A stretch of DNA of 40,678 nt from Actinomycetota bacterium (GTDB lineage Bacteria; Actinomycetota; Aquicultoria; JACQXZ01), in assembly GCA_016208465.1 (NCBI GenBank), contig JACQXZ010000005.1:1-40678 (forward strand), in the 5' to 3' direction. Position 1 is the first letter of the stretch. Each line of letters begins with the position of its first letter. Position numbers and translations under genes: made by a program. Shown here one piece after another: positions 11,518 through 20,208 of the stretch. The notes below the pieces were generated by a model. It saw nothing but the letters and a program-made list of their open reading frames with translations. It did not search any database and was not told where the DNA came from.

Positions 11518-11654
11518 CGCCTCCTGAAATTTTTTAATGGCCCACTACAACTAGTAAGCAAATTACAACGCAGGGTGTTTACTATAAAGTAATTCCAAAA
11601 CATTGTCAAATTGAAGGCGAACTGATGTTTAGAAGGCATAAAAAGTGTTAAAGC

Positions 11655-11686
11655 AAAAAGGCAGGACAAAAATGTCCTGCCTTTTT
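11655..11686 (-). terminator. Intrinsic terminator downstream of the second M23 peptidase gene
   Basis: aaaaaggcaggacaaaaatgtcctgcctttt: perfect GGCAGGAC/GTCCTGCC stem, T-runs on both strands. Confidence 0.85.
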
Positions 11687-11732
11687 CTAAAAACTCCTTG
11701 ATTGCTTTACCCGCATGACGAGCAAAGGAAAC

Positions 11733-12755
11733 CTAATCAGCAGCCTCTAGTGTTTCATGAGGATTAACTGCTCTTCTGCCGTCAACATGAATCTCAAAAT
11801 GAAGATGAGGTGAACTTCCTCTTGCGTTACCAGTATCACCAACATAGGCGATGGTCTGACCTGATCTTACTCGAGCACCTGTTCCTACTGCGTAGCCATT
11901 TAAGTGAGCGTAAAAGTAAACATTTCCATCATCGCCATCCAACCATAACATTATTCCTCCTGATCCGCCGCGTTTTTCCATTGAAACAACTCCGTCAACT
12001 ACCGCGACTACAGGGGTTCCTTTTAAAGCAAAAATATCATTTCCTTTATGGCGTCTGCGTCCTCCTCCTCTTGAATCTCCCCAGTCATCGCTAAACGAAT
12101 GCGCGCCCTCTACCGGAAAAACAAAACCTTCATTTCTAAAAGAAACATCCAGTGGACCAACGTCTCGAGAAACAGCAAGCCTTCCTATTCTTGACGCCCC
12201 CTGACTCTTGGCGCGATTCAGTAACTCCTGTTGTTTCCTTAGTCTTGAAGCAAGCTGGCTTTGAGAGTTTCTTAATCTTCTCGCAAAAACTTCTTTTCGT
12301 TTCTTTTCTTCTAATAATTTCTGATTTGACAATTCAATTTCAGCTTTTTTTTGTTTAACTTTTTTGTAAACTTCTGCATCCTGACGAGCGATCTTTGTCA
12401 TTAGATCCCAGCGAACTACAAAATCACGAAAATCATTTGCGCCAAATAAAACATCAAAAAAGTTAACTTTTCCATATCGATAAACCGCGGCTACTCTTTT
12501 ACTTAAAACCTGCTGGGTTCTTTGAAGTTCTTCCTCAGCCTCTTTAATCTTGACCTTATTTGTACGAATGTTTGCGTTAATTTTTTTCAAGCTGTTAGAA
12601 GCATAATTATATTCATTTGTGGTTTTCTTTAATTCAGTATTTAAATTAGCAATTTGAGCGGATGTCGCAGCAGTTTCCTGTTTTTTAACAGTATTACTGC
12701 GAGAACGAGGTCTTGCATATGCGGAATAAGAGTTTAAAAAAATTAAAACGGTCAT
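11733..12755 (-). CDS. Murein hydrolase activator, coiled coil plus M23/LytM domain (EnvC-like)
   Basis: Coiled-coil N-terminus, C-terminal LytM domain with RHKGNDIF and HLHFEIH; paralogous to the downstream M23 gene. Confidence 0.88.
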   Translation of the reverse strand: MTVLIFLNSYSAYARPRSRSNTVKKQETAATSAQIANLNTELKKTTNEYNYASNSLKKINANIRTNKVKIKEAEEELQRTQQVLSKRVAAVYRYGKVNFFDVLFGANDFRDFVVRWDLMTKIARQDAEVYKKVKQKKAEIELSNQKLLEEKKRKEVFARRLRNSQSQLASRLRKQQELLNRAKSQGASRIGRLAVSRDVGPLDVSFRNEGFVFPVEGAHSFSDDWGDSRGGGRRRHKGNDIFALKGTPVVAVVDGVVSMEKRGGSGGIMLWLDGDDGNVYFYAHLNGYAVGTGARVRSGQTIAYVGDTGNARGSSPHLHFEIHVDGRRAVNPHETLEAAD

Positions 12756-12808
12756 TGTTGCTGCGATTAAAGTTTTTCTTAAACCGTTTATTATAATCTC
12801 CCCCTTTT

Positions 12809-12947
12809 CAAGTTAGGCTCACTTCGTTCGCTAACTTGAATTGTAAATTTTAAATTGAAAAATGCAAATTAAAAAATAAGGATTACCTTTTTATATTTTG
12901 CATTTTAAAATTTGCAATTTTCATTTTGCAATTACAGAAATTTCATC
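12809..12947. repeat. Intergenic repeat, copy 1 (CAAGTTAG...CTAACTTG hairpin plus AT-rich tail)
   Basis: About 135 bp strongly similar to 40413-40540. Confidence 0.8.
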
Positions 12948-13222
12948 AATGTTGAAATCCTATACACAAACTTTAAGACTAACAACGACTTTCATCATAA
13001 TGCTCATTTTTAACTATTTATCACAGAGGAATTTTAGTGTCAATTGAGTTTTGGAAAATTTATATTTTAATTTCTAGATTCTTTGTTTAAATTATTATTC
13101 CTGCAAGATAAAAAATTTTTTTTAAATTTTTTAAAATAATTTAAATTTTTCGCTCTAAAATATGCTTCCTATTTTTATCTTCCATTTTAAAATTTCCAAA
13201 TTGAAATCTTCAGTTTGCAATT

Positions 13223-13244
13223 CAACCCCGATTTATCGGGGTTG
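13223..13244. repeat. Short perfect hairpin abutting the kinase gene stop codon
   Basis: CAACCCCGAT TT ATCGGGGTTG, 10-bp stem. Confidence 0.85.
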
Positions 13245-13245
13245 C

Positions 13246-14142
13246 TTACGTTTTCCATAAACGAACTTTTCCAAATTCGTCTCCGTTGATATTTATTTTT
13301 AAAAATCCAAATTCAATTCCTTTAATGATCTGATTGATTGAAGCCGGTGTGAATATTTCAATACAACCATCCTTATTATTTAATTTATCTATAACACCAA
13401 TTCCCTTTGTTGATCCATTTTCATCTTTAAGACCAACTATTAAATTCTCAAATTCTCTTCTTTTCAACACATCCTGAAAGGAAGGATAAAAGGAAATCTG
13501 ATTTATTTTTAATTTTATGCGAGTTGAATCTTTAAAATAACTCTCAAATTTCAACTTTCTGTTTTTTGCTCTCATTTCAGAAGAAAGTCTTTTTACTTCA
13601 ACTGGAACTGGTAAAATTTTAACAACTGGTTTCTGGTATGAGGAAAGAACCTTTAAAATTACATACAGTTCGTCTTCTCTCTGAGACGCAATAACAAAAT
13701 CTGGTCTCAAAGAAATTATTTTATGGTATTTAAGCGCCTGACCCATTGCGCCATCAATTAAGCCGCTTGTGTCAATTATCAACAAGTCTGGATTTAACTT
13801 TTCAGTTTCATCTACCAATTGTTTTGTTCCAACTACACTTTGAAGAAGATGACCGTAAGGAGAAGTATCCCCTACAAAATATAACTTATCAGGTTCAATT
13901 AAATCATTAAAAATGTTTTCCCTCGAAAGAACAGCAGAACCTATTGTGCAGGGAGGACCAATTGACGTTTGTCCCAAATCAGCATCAACAAAACCGACTC
14001 TAAGTCCACGGGAAACAGCTTCTTTCGCAAGAATAAAGGCAAATGTTGTTTTGCCTGTATCAGATCCCCCAAGCAAAAAAACTTTACCTTTCGCTTCAAT
14101 TAAATCATTAATTGTTCTCTTCCATTCAAATGGAACATACAT
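13246..14142 (-). CDS. Clp1/Grc3-like polynucleotide 5'-kinase P-loop protein
   Basis: LLGGSDTGKTTFAFILAKEA Walker A, GFVDADLGQTSIGPP and LIIDTSGLIDG motifs. Confidence 0.75.
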   Translation of the reverse strand: MYVPFEWKRTINDLIEAKGKVFLLGGSDTGKTTFAFILAKEAVSRGLRVGFVDADLGQTSIGPPCTIGSAVLSRENIFNDLIEPDKLYFVGDTSPYGHLLQSVVGTKQLVDETEKLNPDLLIIDTSGLIDGAMGQALKYHKIISLRPDFVIASQREDELYVILKVLSSYQKPVVKILPVPVEVKRLSSEMRAKNRKLKFESYFKDSTRIKLKINQISFYPSFQDVLKRREFENLIVGLKDENGSTKGIGVIDKLNNKDGCIEIFTPASINQIIKGIEFGFLKININGDEFGKVRLWKT

Positions 14143-14170
14143 CCAGTTTCACCTGAATAACATTTTAATC

Positions 14171-14470
14171 AGAAATTCCAAATAACAAATTCCAATGTTT
14201 AAATATGAAAGAAATTAAAAATAAAAGATAAAAAATCAAAAATACATATCAAAATGAAAAAAATTATAATGCAAGATTCAAGTAATCAATAAAGTCGTAG
14301 GTTGTAGGGCTTTTAGGAACTTCTCCTTTAGACCTCAAAACTTTAGACCTAAGACCTATATGTTTAGCGTTCATCTTTGAATTTTGATTTGTCATTTTAA
14401 TATTTGATTTTCTATTTTTGATTTTAAAACTTATTTGGTACTTGAAATTTGTTATTTATCCTTTTGACGC
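14171..14470. repeat. ~300-bp AT-rich intergenic element, copy A
   Basis: Near-identical over most of its length to 14741-15063; ends form imperfect inverted repeats. Confidence 0.85.
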
Positions 14471-14530
14471 TTATCTAATTTCAGCTATCACACTCATAGC
14501 CTCTTACCACCAACCCATCTTGTTAAAGCA

Positions 14531-14713
14531 CTAAAATGTAATAAAAAACAAAATATTAATTGTTACTGTTGCCAGCATAAGATAATGATGATTGTAGCCT
14601 TTGTGTTTTCGAGCATAATAATATCCCATTATAAAAGCTATAATGAGAAAAAGTTCCCAGACAAGACTTAAGTCTGAATAAAAACCAGCTTTAGTTCCTA
14701 AAAAACCTTTCAC
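14531..14713 (-). CDS. Small predicted membrane protein (possible truncated DUF420-like protein)
   Basis: 60-aa ORF with two hydrophobic segments, located between repeat copies A and B. Confidence 0.4.
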   Translation of the reverse strand: MKGFLGTKAGFYSDLSLVWELFLIIAFIMGYYYARKHKGYNHHYLMLATVTINILFFITF

Positions 14714-14740
14714 TGAACACCCCTTGGACTAACCCGAACA

Positions 14741-15063
14741 AGTCAGAAATTCCAAATAACAATATTCAAATTACAAATAAATCTCAAATTACAATGTCCA
14801 AATATGAAAGAAATCAAAAATAAAAGATAAAAAATCAAAAATACATATCAAAATGAAAAAATTATAATGCAAGATTCAAGTAATCAATAAAGTCGTAGGT
14901 TGTAGGGATTTTAGAAACTTCTCCTTTAAACCTAAGACCTATACGTTTAGTGTTCATCTTTGAATTTTGATTTGTCATTTTAATATTTGATTTTTTATCT
15001 TTGATTTTAAAACTTATTTGATGCTTGGAATTTGGTATTTATCCTTTTGATGCTTATCTAATT
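14741..15063. repeat. ~320-bp AT-rich intergenic element, copy B
   Basis: Direct repeat of 14171-14470, including the non-palindromic middle (caagtaatcaataaagtcgtaggttgtaggg). Confidence 0.85.
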
Positions 15064-15117
15064 TCACCCATTACCTATAACCTCTTACCCATAACCTTTT
15101 TTATTTACATCTTTATT

Positions 15118-16029
15118 CTATAAAAGACTACCTTTATCCTTTGTTTCTTCCTCAAATTTTTCATCTTCATCCTCTTGATATGAATCAAACCTCCGCCGCC
15201 ATCGGATAAGCCAAATTCCTGTGCTGATAATAACGGTAACAGATAAAATCATCCAGCCAAAATACCTCAAACTACTCAATAAAAGAAAACCATTTCTTTT
15301 TTTATTAATGTGTTCACGCCACAAAATATCGAATTCGTTAATATTGATCCCCAGAGACTTCTTGATTGCATTTTCAAAACTACTCCGATGCTGCAAATTA
15401 GTTATAATAATTCGCAATTTATCGGTTCCATAACGACTGGAAATAAATTTAATTATCAAGTATCCCTCAAGAGAAACCTTTCTTCGTGTCTCAACATCGG
15501 AAGGAGCAGACATTATCTGATTAAGCCTGGGAATTGAATCAATATCTCCTTTTAAAAATAAATTTTCTTCTTCGACTGAATAAGATGGATAATCTGATTC
15601 AAAAATAGCCAATCCTTCAATGAACCAAAAAGGAATTTTAAAAATTTCGGGAATGCTCTTAATAAAAATAATATGTGTTATTTCATGAGGAATAGTAGTT
15701 TCAAGGCTCCCTGCTTCTGCTGATAAAGATATCTGATTAGATGAAGGTTCCGCAAAACCAATCGTTTCTTCCGGTGGATTGATTGCTAAATACTCTTTTT
15801 GATTGCTATATAAATATATTTTTATTTTATCTTTAGGTTTAAAGCTCAACTCAGAAACAAGACGATCATAATTGCTTTCTGCCAGCTTCTTTGTTTTAAC
15901 GGCCAAATTCAAATCATCATAAAAAATAATAAAATGAGGCGTTTCCATTTGTTTCCAATTAATTGCAAAAACATTCTGATTTTTGGTAAAGAGAAGCAAT
16001 AAAATAAATGTAGCCGCGAAGATAGGCAA
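15118..16029 (-). CDS. Membrane-anchored peptidase MA-like (gluzincin) protein
   Basis: Signal segment, TTIPHEITHIIF zinc motif, WFIEGLAIFES glutamate ligand region, C-terminal TM. Confidence 0.75.
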   Translation of the reverse strand: MPIFAATFILLLLFTKNQNVFAINWKQMETPHFIIFYDDLNLAVKTKKLAESNYDRLVSELSFKPKDKIKIYLYSNQKEYLAINPPEETIGFAEPSSNQISLSAEAGSLETTIPHEITHIIFIKSIPEIFKIPFWFIEGLAIFESDYPSYSVEEENLFLKGDIDSIPRLNQIMSAPSDVETRRKVSLEGYLIIKFISSRYGTDKLRIIITNLQHRSSFENAIKKSLGININEFDILWREHINKKRNGFLLLSSLRYFGWMILSVTVIISTGIWLIRWRRRFDSYQEDEDEKFEEETKDKGSLL

Positions 16030-16116
16030 AGCAGTTATCCGATGGTTCCTTTTTTTACTCGAATATCTAAATCTTGGAATTCTTAGATCCTTTCTATTTC
16101 GTTCGACTTATAATAT

Positions 16117-16154
16117 CAAATTCTATAATATCTAATTAGATATTATAGAATTTG
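16117..16154. repeat. Perfect 38-bp palindrome
   Basis: CAAATTCTATAATATCTAATTAGATATTATAGAATTTG equals its own reverse complement. Confidence 0.97.
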
Positions 16155-16165
16155 TGCTCATGCGT

Positions 16166-16450
16166 TTATTTTTCCTTTAACCAGATTTTTGCTACTCCCA
16201 ATAAACCATATTCTAACCATATTTGCCAAAAATCTGTTGATCTTTCTCTATCATAAGCAAGTCTTTTTAATGGATCAGATAAAACACCGTAAGCTTCATT
16301 TAGTTCCTGCATTTTTCTGGTAGCTTGTCTTTTCTCATCTAATAAATGCTTGTCAGGATGATACTTCATAGATAAAGCTTTGTATGCTTTTTCAATTACT
16401 TCCTGAGATGCCTCCTGATGAACTTCAAGGATTCTATAGTAATCTGTCAT
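16166..16450 (-). CDS. DnaJ (J-domain) protein
   Basis: MTDYYRILEV...KYHPDK...LNEAYGVLSDPLKRLAYD; the HPD motif is present. Confidence 0.88.
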   Translation of the reverse strand: MTDYYRILEVHQEASQEVIEKAYKALSMKYHPDKHLLDEKRQATRKMQELNEAYGVLSDPLKRLAYDRERSTDFWQIWLEYGLLGVAKIWLKEK

Positions 16451-16452
16451 AC

Positions 16453-17016
16453 TTAACTTCCTTTTTTTGAATATCCATAAAATCCTATTTTTTCTTTTAG
16501 GCTCCAATATTCATGAACTGTATAAGCAAATGGTTTCGCTTTAGCTATATCAACTTTTCCTTTTTCGTCTAAAACATCTTCATCTATATGAACTTTTACA
16601 ACTTCGCCTATAAAAAGATCGTGAGTGCCTAGTGATATTATATTTTTTACTTTGCATTCTATGTTTACAGGACATTCTTCTATCAAAGGAGGCTTTACCT
16701 GTAAGGCTGAAACAGAAGTTAATTTAGCCTGCTTAAACTTATCAATATCTTTTCCTGATACAACACCACAGTAGTCTACCGCAAAAACCAAGTCTTCTGA
16801 AGGAATATTAACTACAAATTCTTTTGATTCGCTTATCAGTTTATGTGAATATCTGCTTGGTCTTATGCTTATCCCAATCATAGGAGGTTCTGAACAAATC
16901 GTTCCCACCCATGCAAGTGTAATAATATTAGGCTTTAAGTTCGCATCCACGCTTGTCACAAGAACAACGGGACAGGGAAAAAGCGCTGTTGTAGGATCTT
17001 TTAATTTTTTTGCCAT
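16453..17016 (-). CDS. Flavin reductase-like, FMN-binding split-barrel protein
   Basis: PCPVVLVTSVDANLKPNIITLAWVGTICSEPPMIGISIRPSRYSHKLI is typical of the family. Confidence 0.88.
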   Translation of the reverse strand: MAKKLKDPTTALFPCPVVLVTSVDANLKPNIITLAWVGTICSEPPMIGISIRPSRYSHKLISESKEFVVNIPSEDLVFAVDYCGVVSGKDIDKFKQAKLTSVSALQVKPPLIEECPVNIECKVKNIISLGTHDLFIGEVVKVHIDEDVLDEKGKVDIAKAKPFAYTVHEYWSLKEKIGFYGYSKKGS

Positions 17017-17133
17017 ATTGCCACTCCTCTTTGCATTTTATATTTTATATATTACCCAACCCGAACAAGTCAGAAATTCCAAATCTCAATATCCAAATAA
17101 CAAATAAGCTCCAATTTCCAATGTTTAAATGAT

Positions 17134-17595
17134 TCAAAGATTCGCTGATTTTTGCCTCCTTGAATGACAAACTCTTTTTGTTTGACCTTCACCCGAAGTT
17201 ACTTCTGTTGGAGATAAGTTTAAAGCGCACTTACCAGAAAAATGAACACATCCAATGCATCCCGACCACGTCATCTCCCATGAAGCATTTTCCAGATAAG
17301 ACAAATATTGTTTAAAATGGTGAGGAAACAGTTCTTGAAATTTCTCTCTTGCTTCAATCATGCGATCAAAATCAATTGCGCCGCAAAGTTCTGAAAGCAA
17401 ACATAAATTAGCTACCAGTTCTACCCGTTTGGGGCCATCAGGATTTTTCACAAAATCATCTGCCATACCGCCAACTTTTTCTTCAAGAGAATAAACTTTT
17501 TCTTCCAGACTCAAACTGTCGCTCCCATTAATCAGCTTTTGTTTCAACTCAGACAACAGTTTTAGACTTTCAGTTAGCTCCTGATCGGTTTCCAT
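17134..17595 (-). CDS. Hypothetical protein with C-terminal CxxC-type cysteine cluster
   Basis: ORF between credible genes; GCIGCVHFSGKCALNLSPTEVTSGEGQTKRVCHSR. Confidence 0.6.
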   Translation of the reverse strand: METDQELTESLKLLSELKQKLINGSDSLSLEEKVYSLEEKVGGMADDFVKNPDGPKRVELVANLCLLSELCGAIDFDRMIEAREKFQELFPHHFKQYLSYLENASWEMTWSGCIGCVHFSGKCALNLSPTEVTSGEGQTKRVCHSRRQKSANL

Positions 17596-17648
17596 TAAAA
17601 TAAACCCCCTTATGGGCAACAGGTCTAAGAGATTTTTCGACACATCCT

Positions 17649-18578
17649 TCAACCTGCTAATTTATCTTTAAGTCTTTGAATTCCCTTATCTACTTCAAAG
17701 ATAATTTTTTTATGTAAAGAGGCAGAAGTTGCGGCTATCGTTGAAATCTGAAACTCCGCTCCAGATCCAAGCAAATAATAATCATCCAGAGAACGACCAT
17801 AGCCGTCTGTTACAATACAACCGCCTTCTTTAACAATAAGAACTGCCGCCGCTATATCATAGGGATTATTATTCAAAACTGAGCCCTGACCGACTTCTTC
17901 GAAATATCTATTAACTTTAGGAACTTCTTCAATCATTCTCTTTCCAATATCAACATAAGCATCCATTTGACCTGTTATAAGTCTGGTAAGAGAAAAACAC
18001 GCGCTTCCCAGATCAAATAATCCGCCGTCAACTGAAGAAATATCAACTAATTCACCCAAAACTGTTATTAATGATTCAGCCGGCCGGCCTCTGAAGCCAA
18101 TTGTCCAAAAAAGATTTTTCAGATTATCGTTATCGCTAAGAATAGGGGTTCCTGTTTCTATTTTAACACTTTTTCCTTTTTCAGCAAAAAAAATTGTTTC
18201 GTTTTTAATTTCTTGAATGCAACCATATAAAACATTTTTCATTTTAGGCTTTTCTTCATAAACCGCGCCCGCAACTGAAACACAGCAAGATTCCAATCCG
18301 GCAGCGGCCGGCCGTGTTCCATCAATAGGGTCAATTATCAAAACGAATTCAGGCTTTCCAAATATAACCAGACCCTTGTCTTCAGAATAATAAGCAATGT
18401 TCCCGCATTTTTTAAGAAAATCTTCCGTCTCTTTTTCTGCAATTTCATCAATAACAAAGGTTGTATCTCCGCCTACTGCTTTCCCCAATGAATGACGCGA
18501 AGACACTTTTCCAATATGAGGCTTAACACTTTTTTGTATTTTGGCGGTTAACTCATAGATTAAATCTTTAATTTCCAA
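17649..18578 (-). CDS. Inositol monophosphatase family protein
   Basis: IIDPIDGTRPAAAGL motif and ADV-like C-terminal region; TTG start with AGGAGAG upstream. Confidence 0.82.
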   Translation of the reverse strand: MEIKDLIYELTAKIQKSVKPHIGKVSSRHSLGKAVGGDTTFVIDEIAEKETEDFLKKCGNIAYYSEDKGLVIFGKPEFVLIIDPIDGTRPAAAGLESCCVSVAGAVYEEKPKMKNVLYGCIQEIKNETIFFAEKGKSVKIETGTPILSDNDNLKNLFWTIGFRGRPAESLITVLGELVDISSVDGGLFDLGSACFSLTRLITGQMDAYVDIGKRMIEEVPKVNRYFEEVGQGSVLNNNPYDIAAAVLIVKEGGCIVTDGYGRSLDDYYLLGSGAEFQISTIAATSASLHKKIIFEVDKGIQRLKDKLAG

Positions 18579-18604
18579 TGTGTCTCTCCTGAACCCGAAT
18601 AAGA

Positions 18605-18885
18605 CGGAACTAAAAGTCAGAAATTCCAAACAACAAATTACAATATCCAAAGATGGAAACTAAATCAAAAATAAAATATAAAAGATTAAAAATACATATA
18701 AAAATGTAAAAATTCTAAACCCTAAGCGCCAAATTCCAAGGCAGACTTCAAACTACCATCTCGGACAGCAAGTGAAAACTGAAAAATCTTTCCTTTAAGC
18801 TCGCGACTTAATTTGAACTTATCTTTAAATTTTGATTTGTCATTTTGATTTTTTATCTTTGATTTTTGATTTTAATCCCTATCGC
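18605..18885. repeat. AT-rich inverted-repeat intergenic element
   Basis: Starts with gtcagaaattccaaa as in copies A and B; ends aattttgatttgtcatttt... Confidence 0.65.
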
Positions 18886-18890
18886 CCCCC

Positions 18891-19172
18891 CTAATAATAT
18901 TTTATAGAAAACGAACTAAATTCGCCCGTATATCCAAACCAGTCAACTTTTAAATCAATTATTTTCGCGCTCGGAGGTCCTTCCTTGCAAAAACCAATCA
19001 TCTTAACAATATTTTCTTCTTCGCCCTCAAGAACCGCTTCCACTCTCCCATCAGCTAAATTTTTAACCCATCCGGTAACATTAGACTCACCCGCTTTTTC
19101 ACAAAGATACGAGCGAAAATAAACCCCTTGCACTTTCCCGTCTATAAAAACATGAGCTCTTGTCTTTGCCAT
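18891..19172 (-). CDS. acyP: Acylphosphatase
   Basis: HVFIDGKVQGVYFRSYLCEKA...GWVKNLADGRVEAVLEG. Confidence 0.92.
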   Translation of the reverse strand: MAKTRAHVFIDGKVQGVYFRSYLCEKAGESNVTGWVKNLADGRVEAVLEGEEENIVKMIGFCKEGPPSAKIIDLKVDWFGYTGEFSSFSIKYY

Positions 19173-19254
19173 ATGAATCACCCTTGATTTTTTCAGTTCT
19201 TTTGTATTTAAATTGGAACCATCTGAATTTAGAAATATAGAAATACTCTCTGGT

Positions 19255-19400
19255 GTAGAAATCAAAAATTAAAGATGAAAGATCAAAAATACATATCAAA
19301 ATGAAAAAATTATAATGCAAAATTCAAGTTTAGTATTCATCTTTGAATTTTAATTTGTCATTTTAATTTTTGACTTTTGCGTTTTGATTTTTAATTTTTA
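19255..19400. repeat. AT-rich inverted-repeat intergenic element
   Basis: Contains the core aaaaatacatatcaaaatgaaaaaattataatgcaaaattcaag. Confidence 0.7.
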
Positions 19401-20197
19401 ATGATATCCACCCTATCGCCTGTTTTTAAATTAAATTTTAATGAAAAATTTCCCTGATTTAAAGCCAGACAAACAAAGCCAGATGAATCAATCAATGCCG
19501 CAGGTTCGCCTATGCCAACATCGCCGAAAGTCTTCACGAAATCAATCAATAATTCGTTCCCGTTTAATTTTAATTTTATCTTCCTGCCGTATTCTAAAGC
19601 AATTTTGTTTATATCATCAAAACCACAATTTAATCTGATTGTTCCAAATTTATCAATGTCTATTATCTCACATTTAAGAGTTTCTAAAGATGAAACAACT
19701 GGAAGTATTGGAGATGTTTCAATTGTTGTTTTTTCAATCTCAGGACCAAATTTATCCGGGCTAATTCCTCTGGCAAGATGTCCTGCCGCCGGTGCAAAAA
19801 TATCTCTCCCGTTAAATGTCTGTGAAACAGGAACATTCATAAATTCTTCATTGGTAATCCAGAAGACCTTGTTTATACCGCCTATTTTATCTACTGCCGG
19901 TAAAAAAATTCCATTGTCGGGTCCAACCAAAAAATCTCCCCGTCCTGTTTCTATAACTATTGGGCGTCTTTTTGTCCCTACCCCCGGATCAACAACCGCC
20001 AAATGAATTCCTATTGGCATAAAAGGCAAAGCGCTCAAAAGCTCAACCGCAGCTTTCTTAAGGTTAAAAGATGGGATCTGGTGAGTTATGTCTACAATAA
20101 CAGCATCGGGAACAATATTTAATATAACCCCCTTGCACACACCAACCCATTCATCTTCTAAACCAAAATCTGAAAGAAATGTAATTATTTTTCTCAT
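19391..20197 (-). CDS. SAM hydroxide adenosyltransferase (DUF62 family)
   Basis: TFLSDFGLEDEWVGVCKGVI, VVDPGVGTKRRPI, GPDNGIFLPA, TFNGRDIFAPAAGHLA. Confidence 0.92.
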   Translation of the reverse strand: MRKIITFLSDFGLEDEWVGVCKGVILNIVPDAVIVDITHQIPSFNLKKAAVELLSALPFMPIGIHLAVVDPGVGTKRRPIVIETGRGDFLVGPDNGIFLPAVDKIGGINKVFWITNEEFMNVPVSQTFNGRDIFAPAAGHLARGISPDKFGPEIEKTTIETSPILPVVSSLETLKCEIIDIDKFGTIRLNCGFDDINKIALEYGRKIKLKLNGNELLIDFVKTFGDVGIGEPAALIDSSGFVCLALNQGNFSLKFNLKTGDRVDIIKN

Positions 20198-20208
20198 TTA
20201 AAAATTCC

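Noticed and set aside
11460-11669. 69-aa minus ORF upstream of the first M23 gene
   Set aside because: Overlaps the M23 gene start in another frame, with no protein-family signal.
19099-19320. [24 protein letters not shown]...
   Set aside because: Translation of the repeat core on the minus strand, overlapping acylphosphatase in another frame; not a gene.
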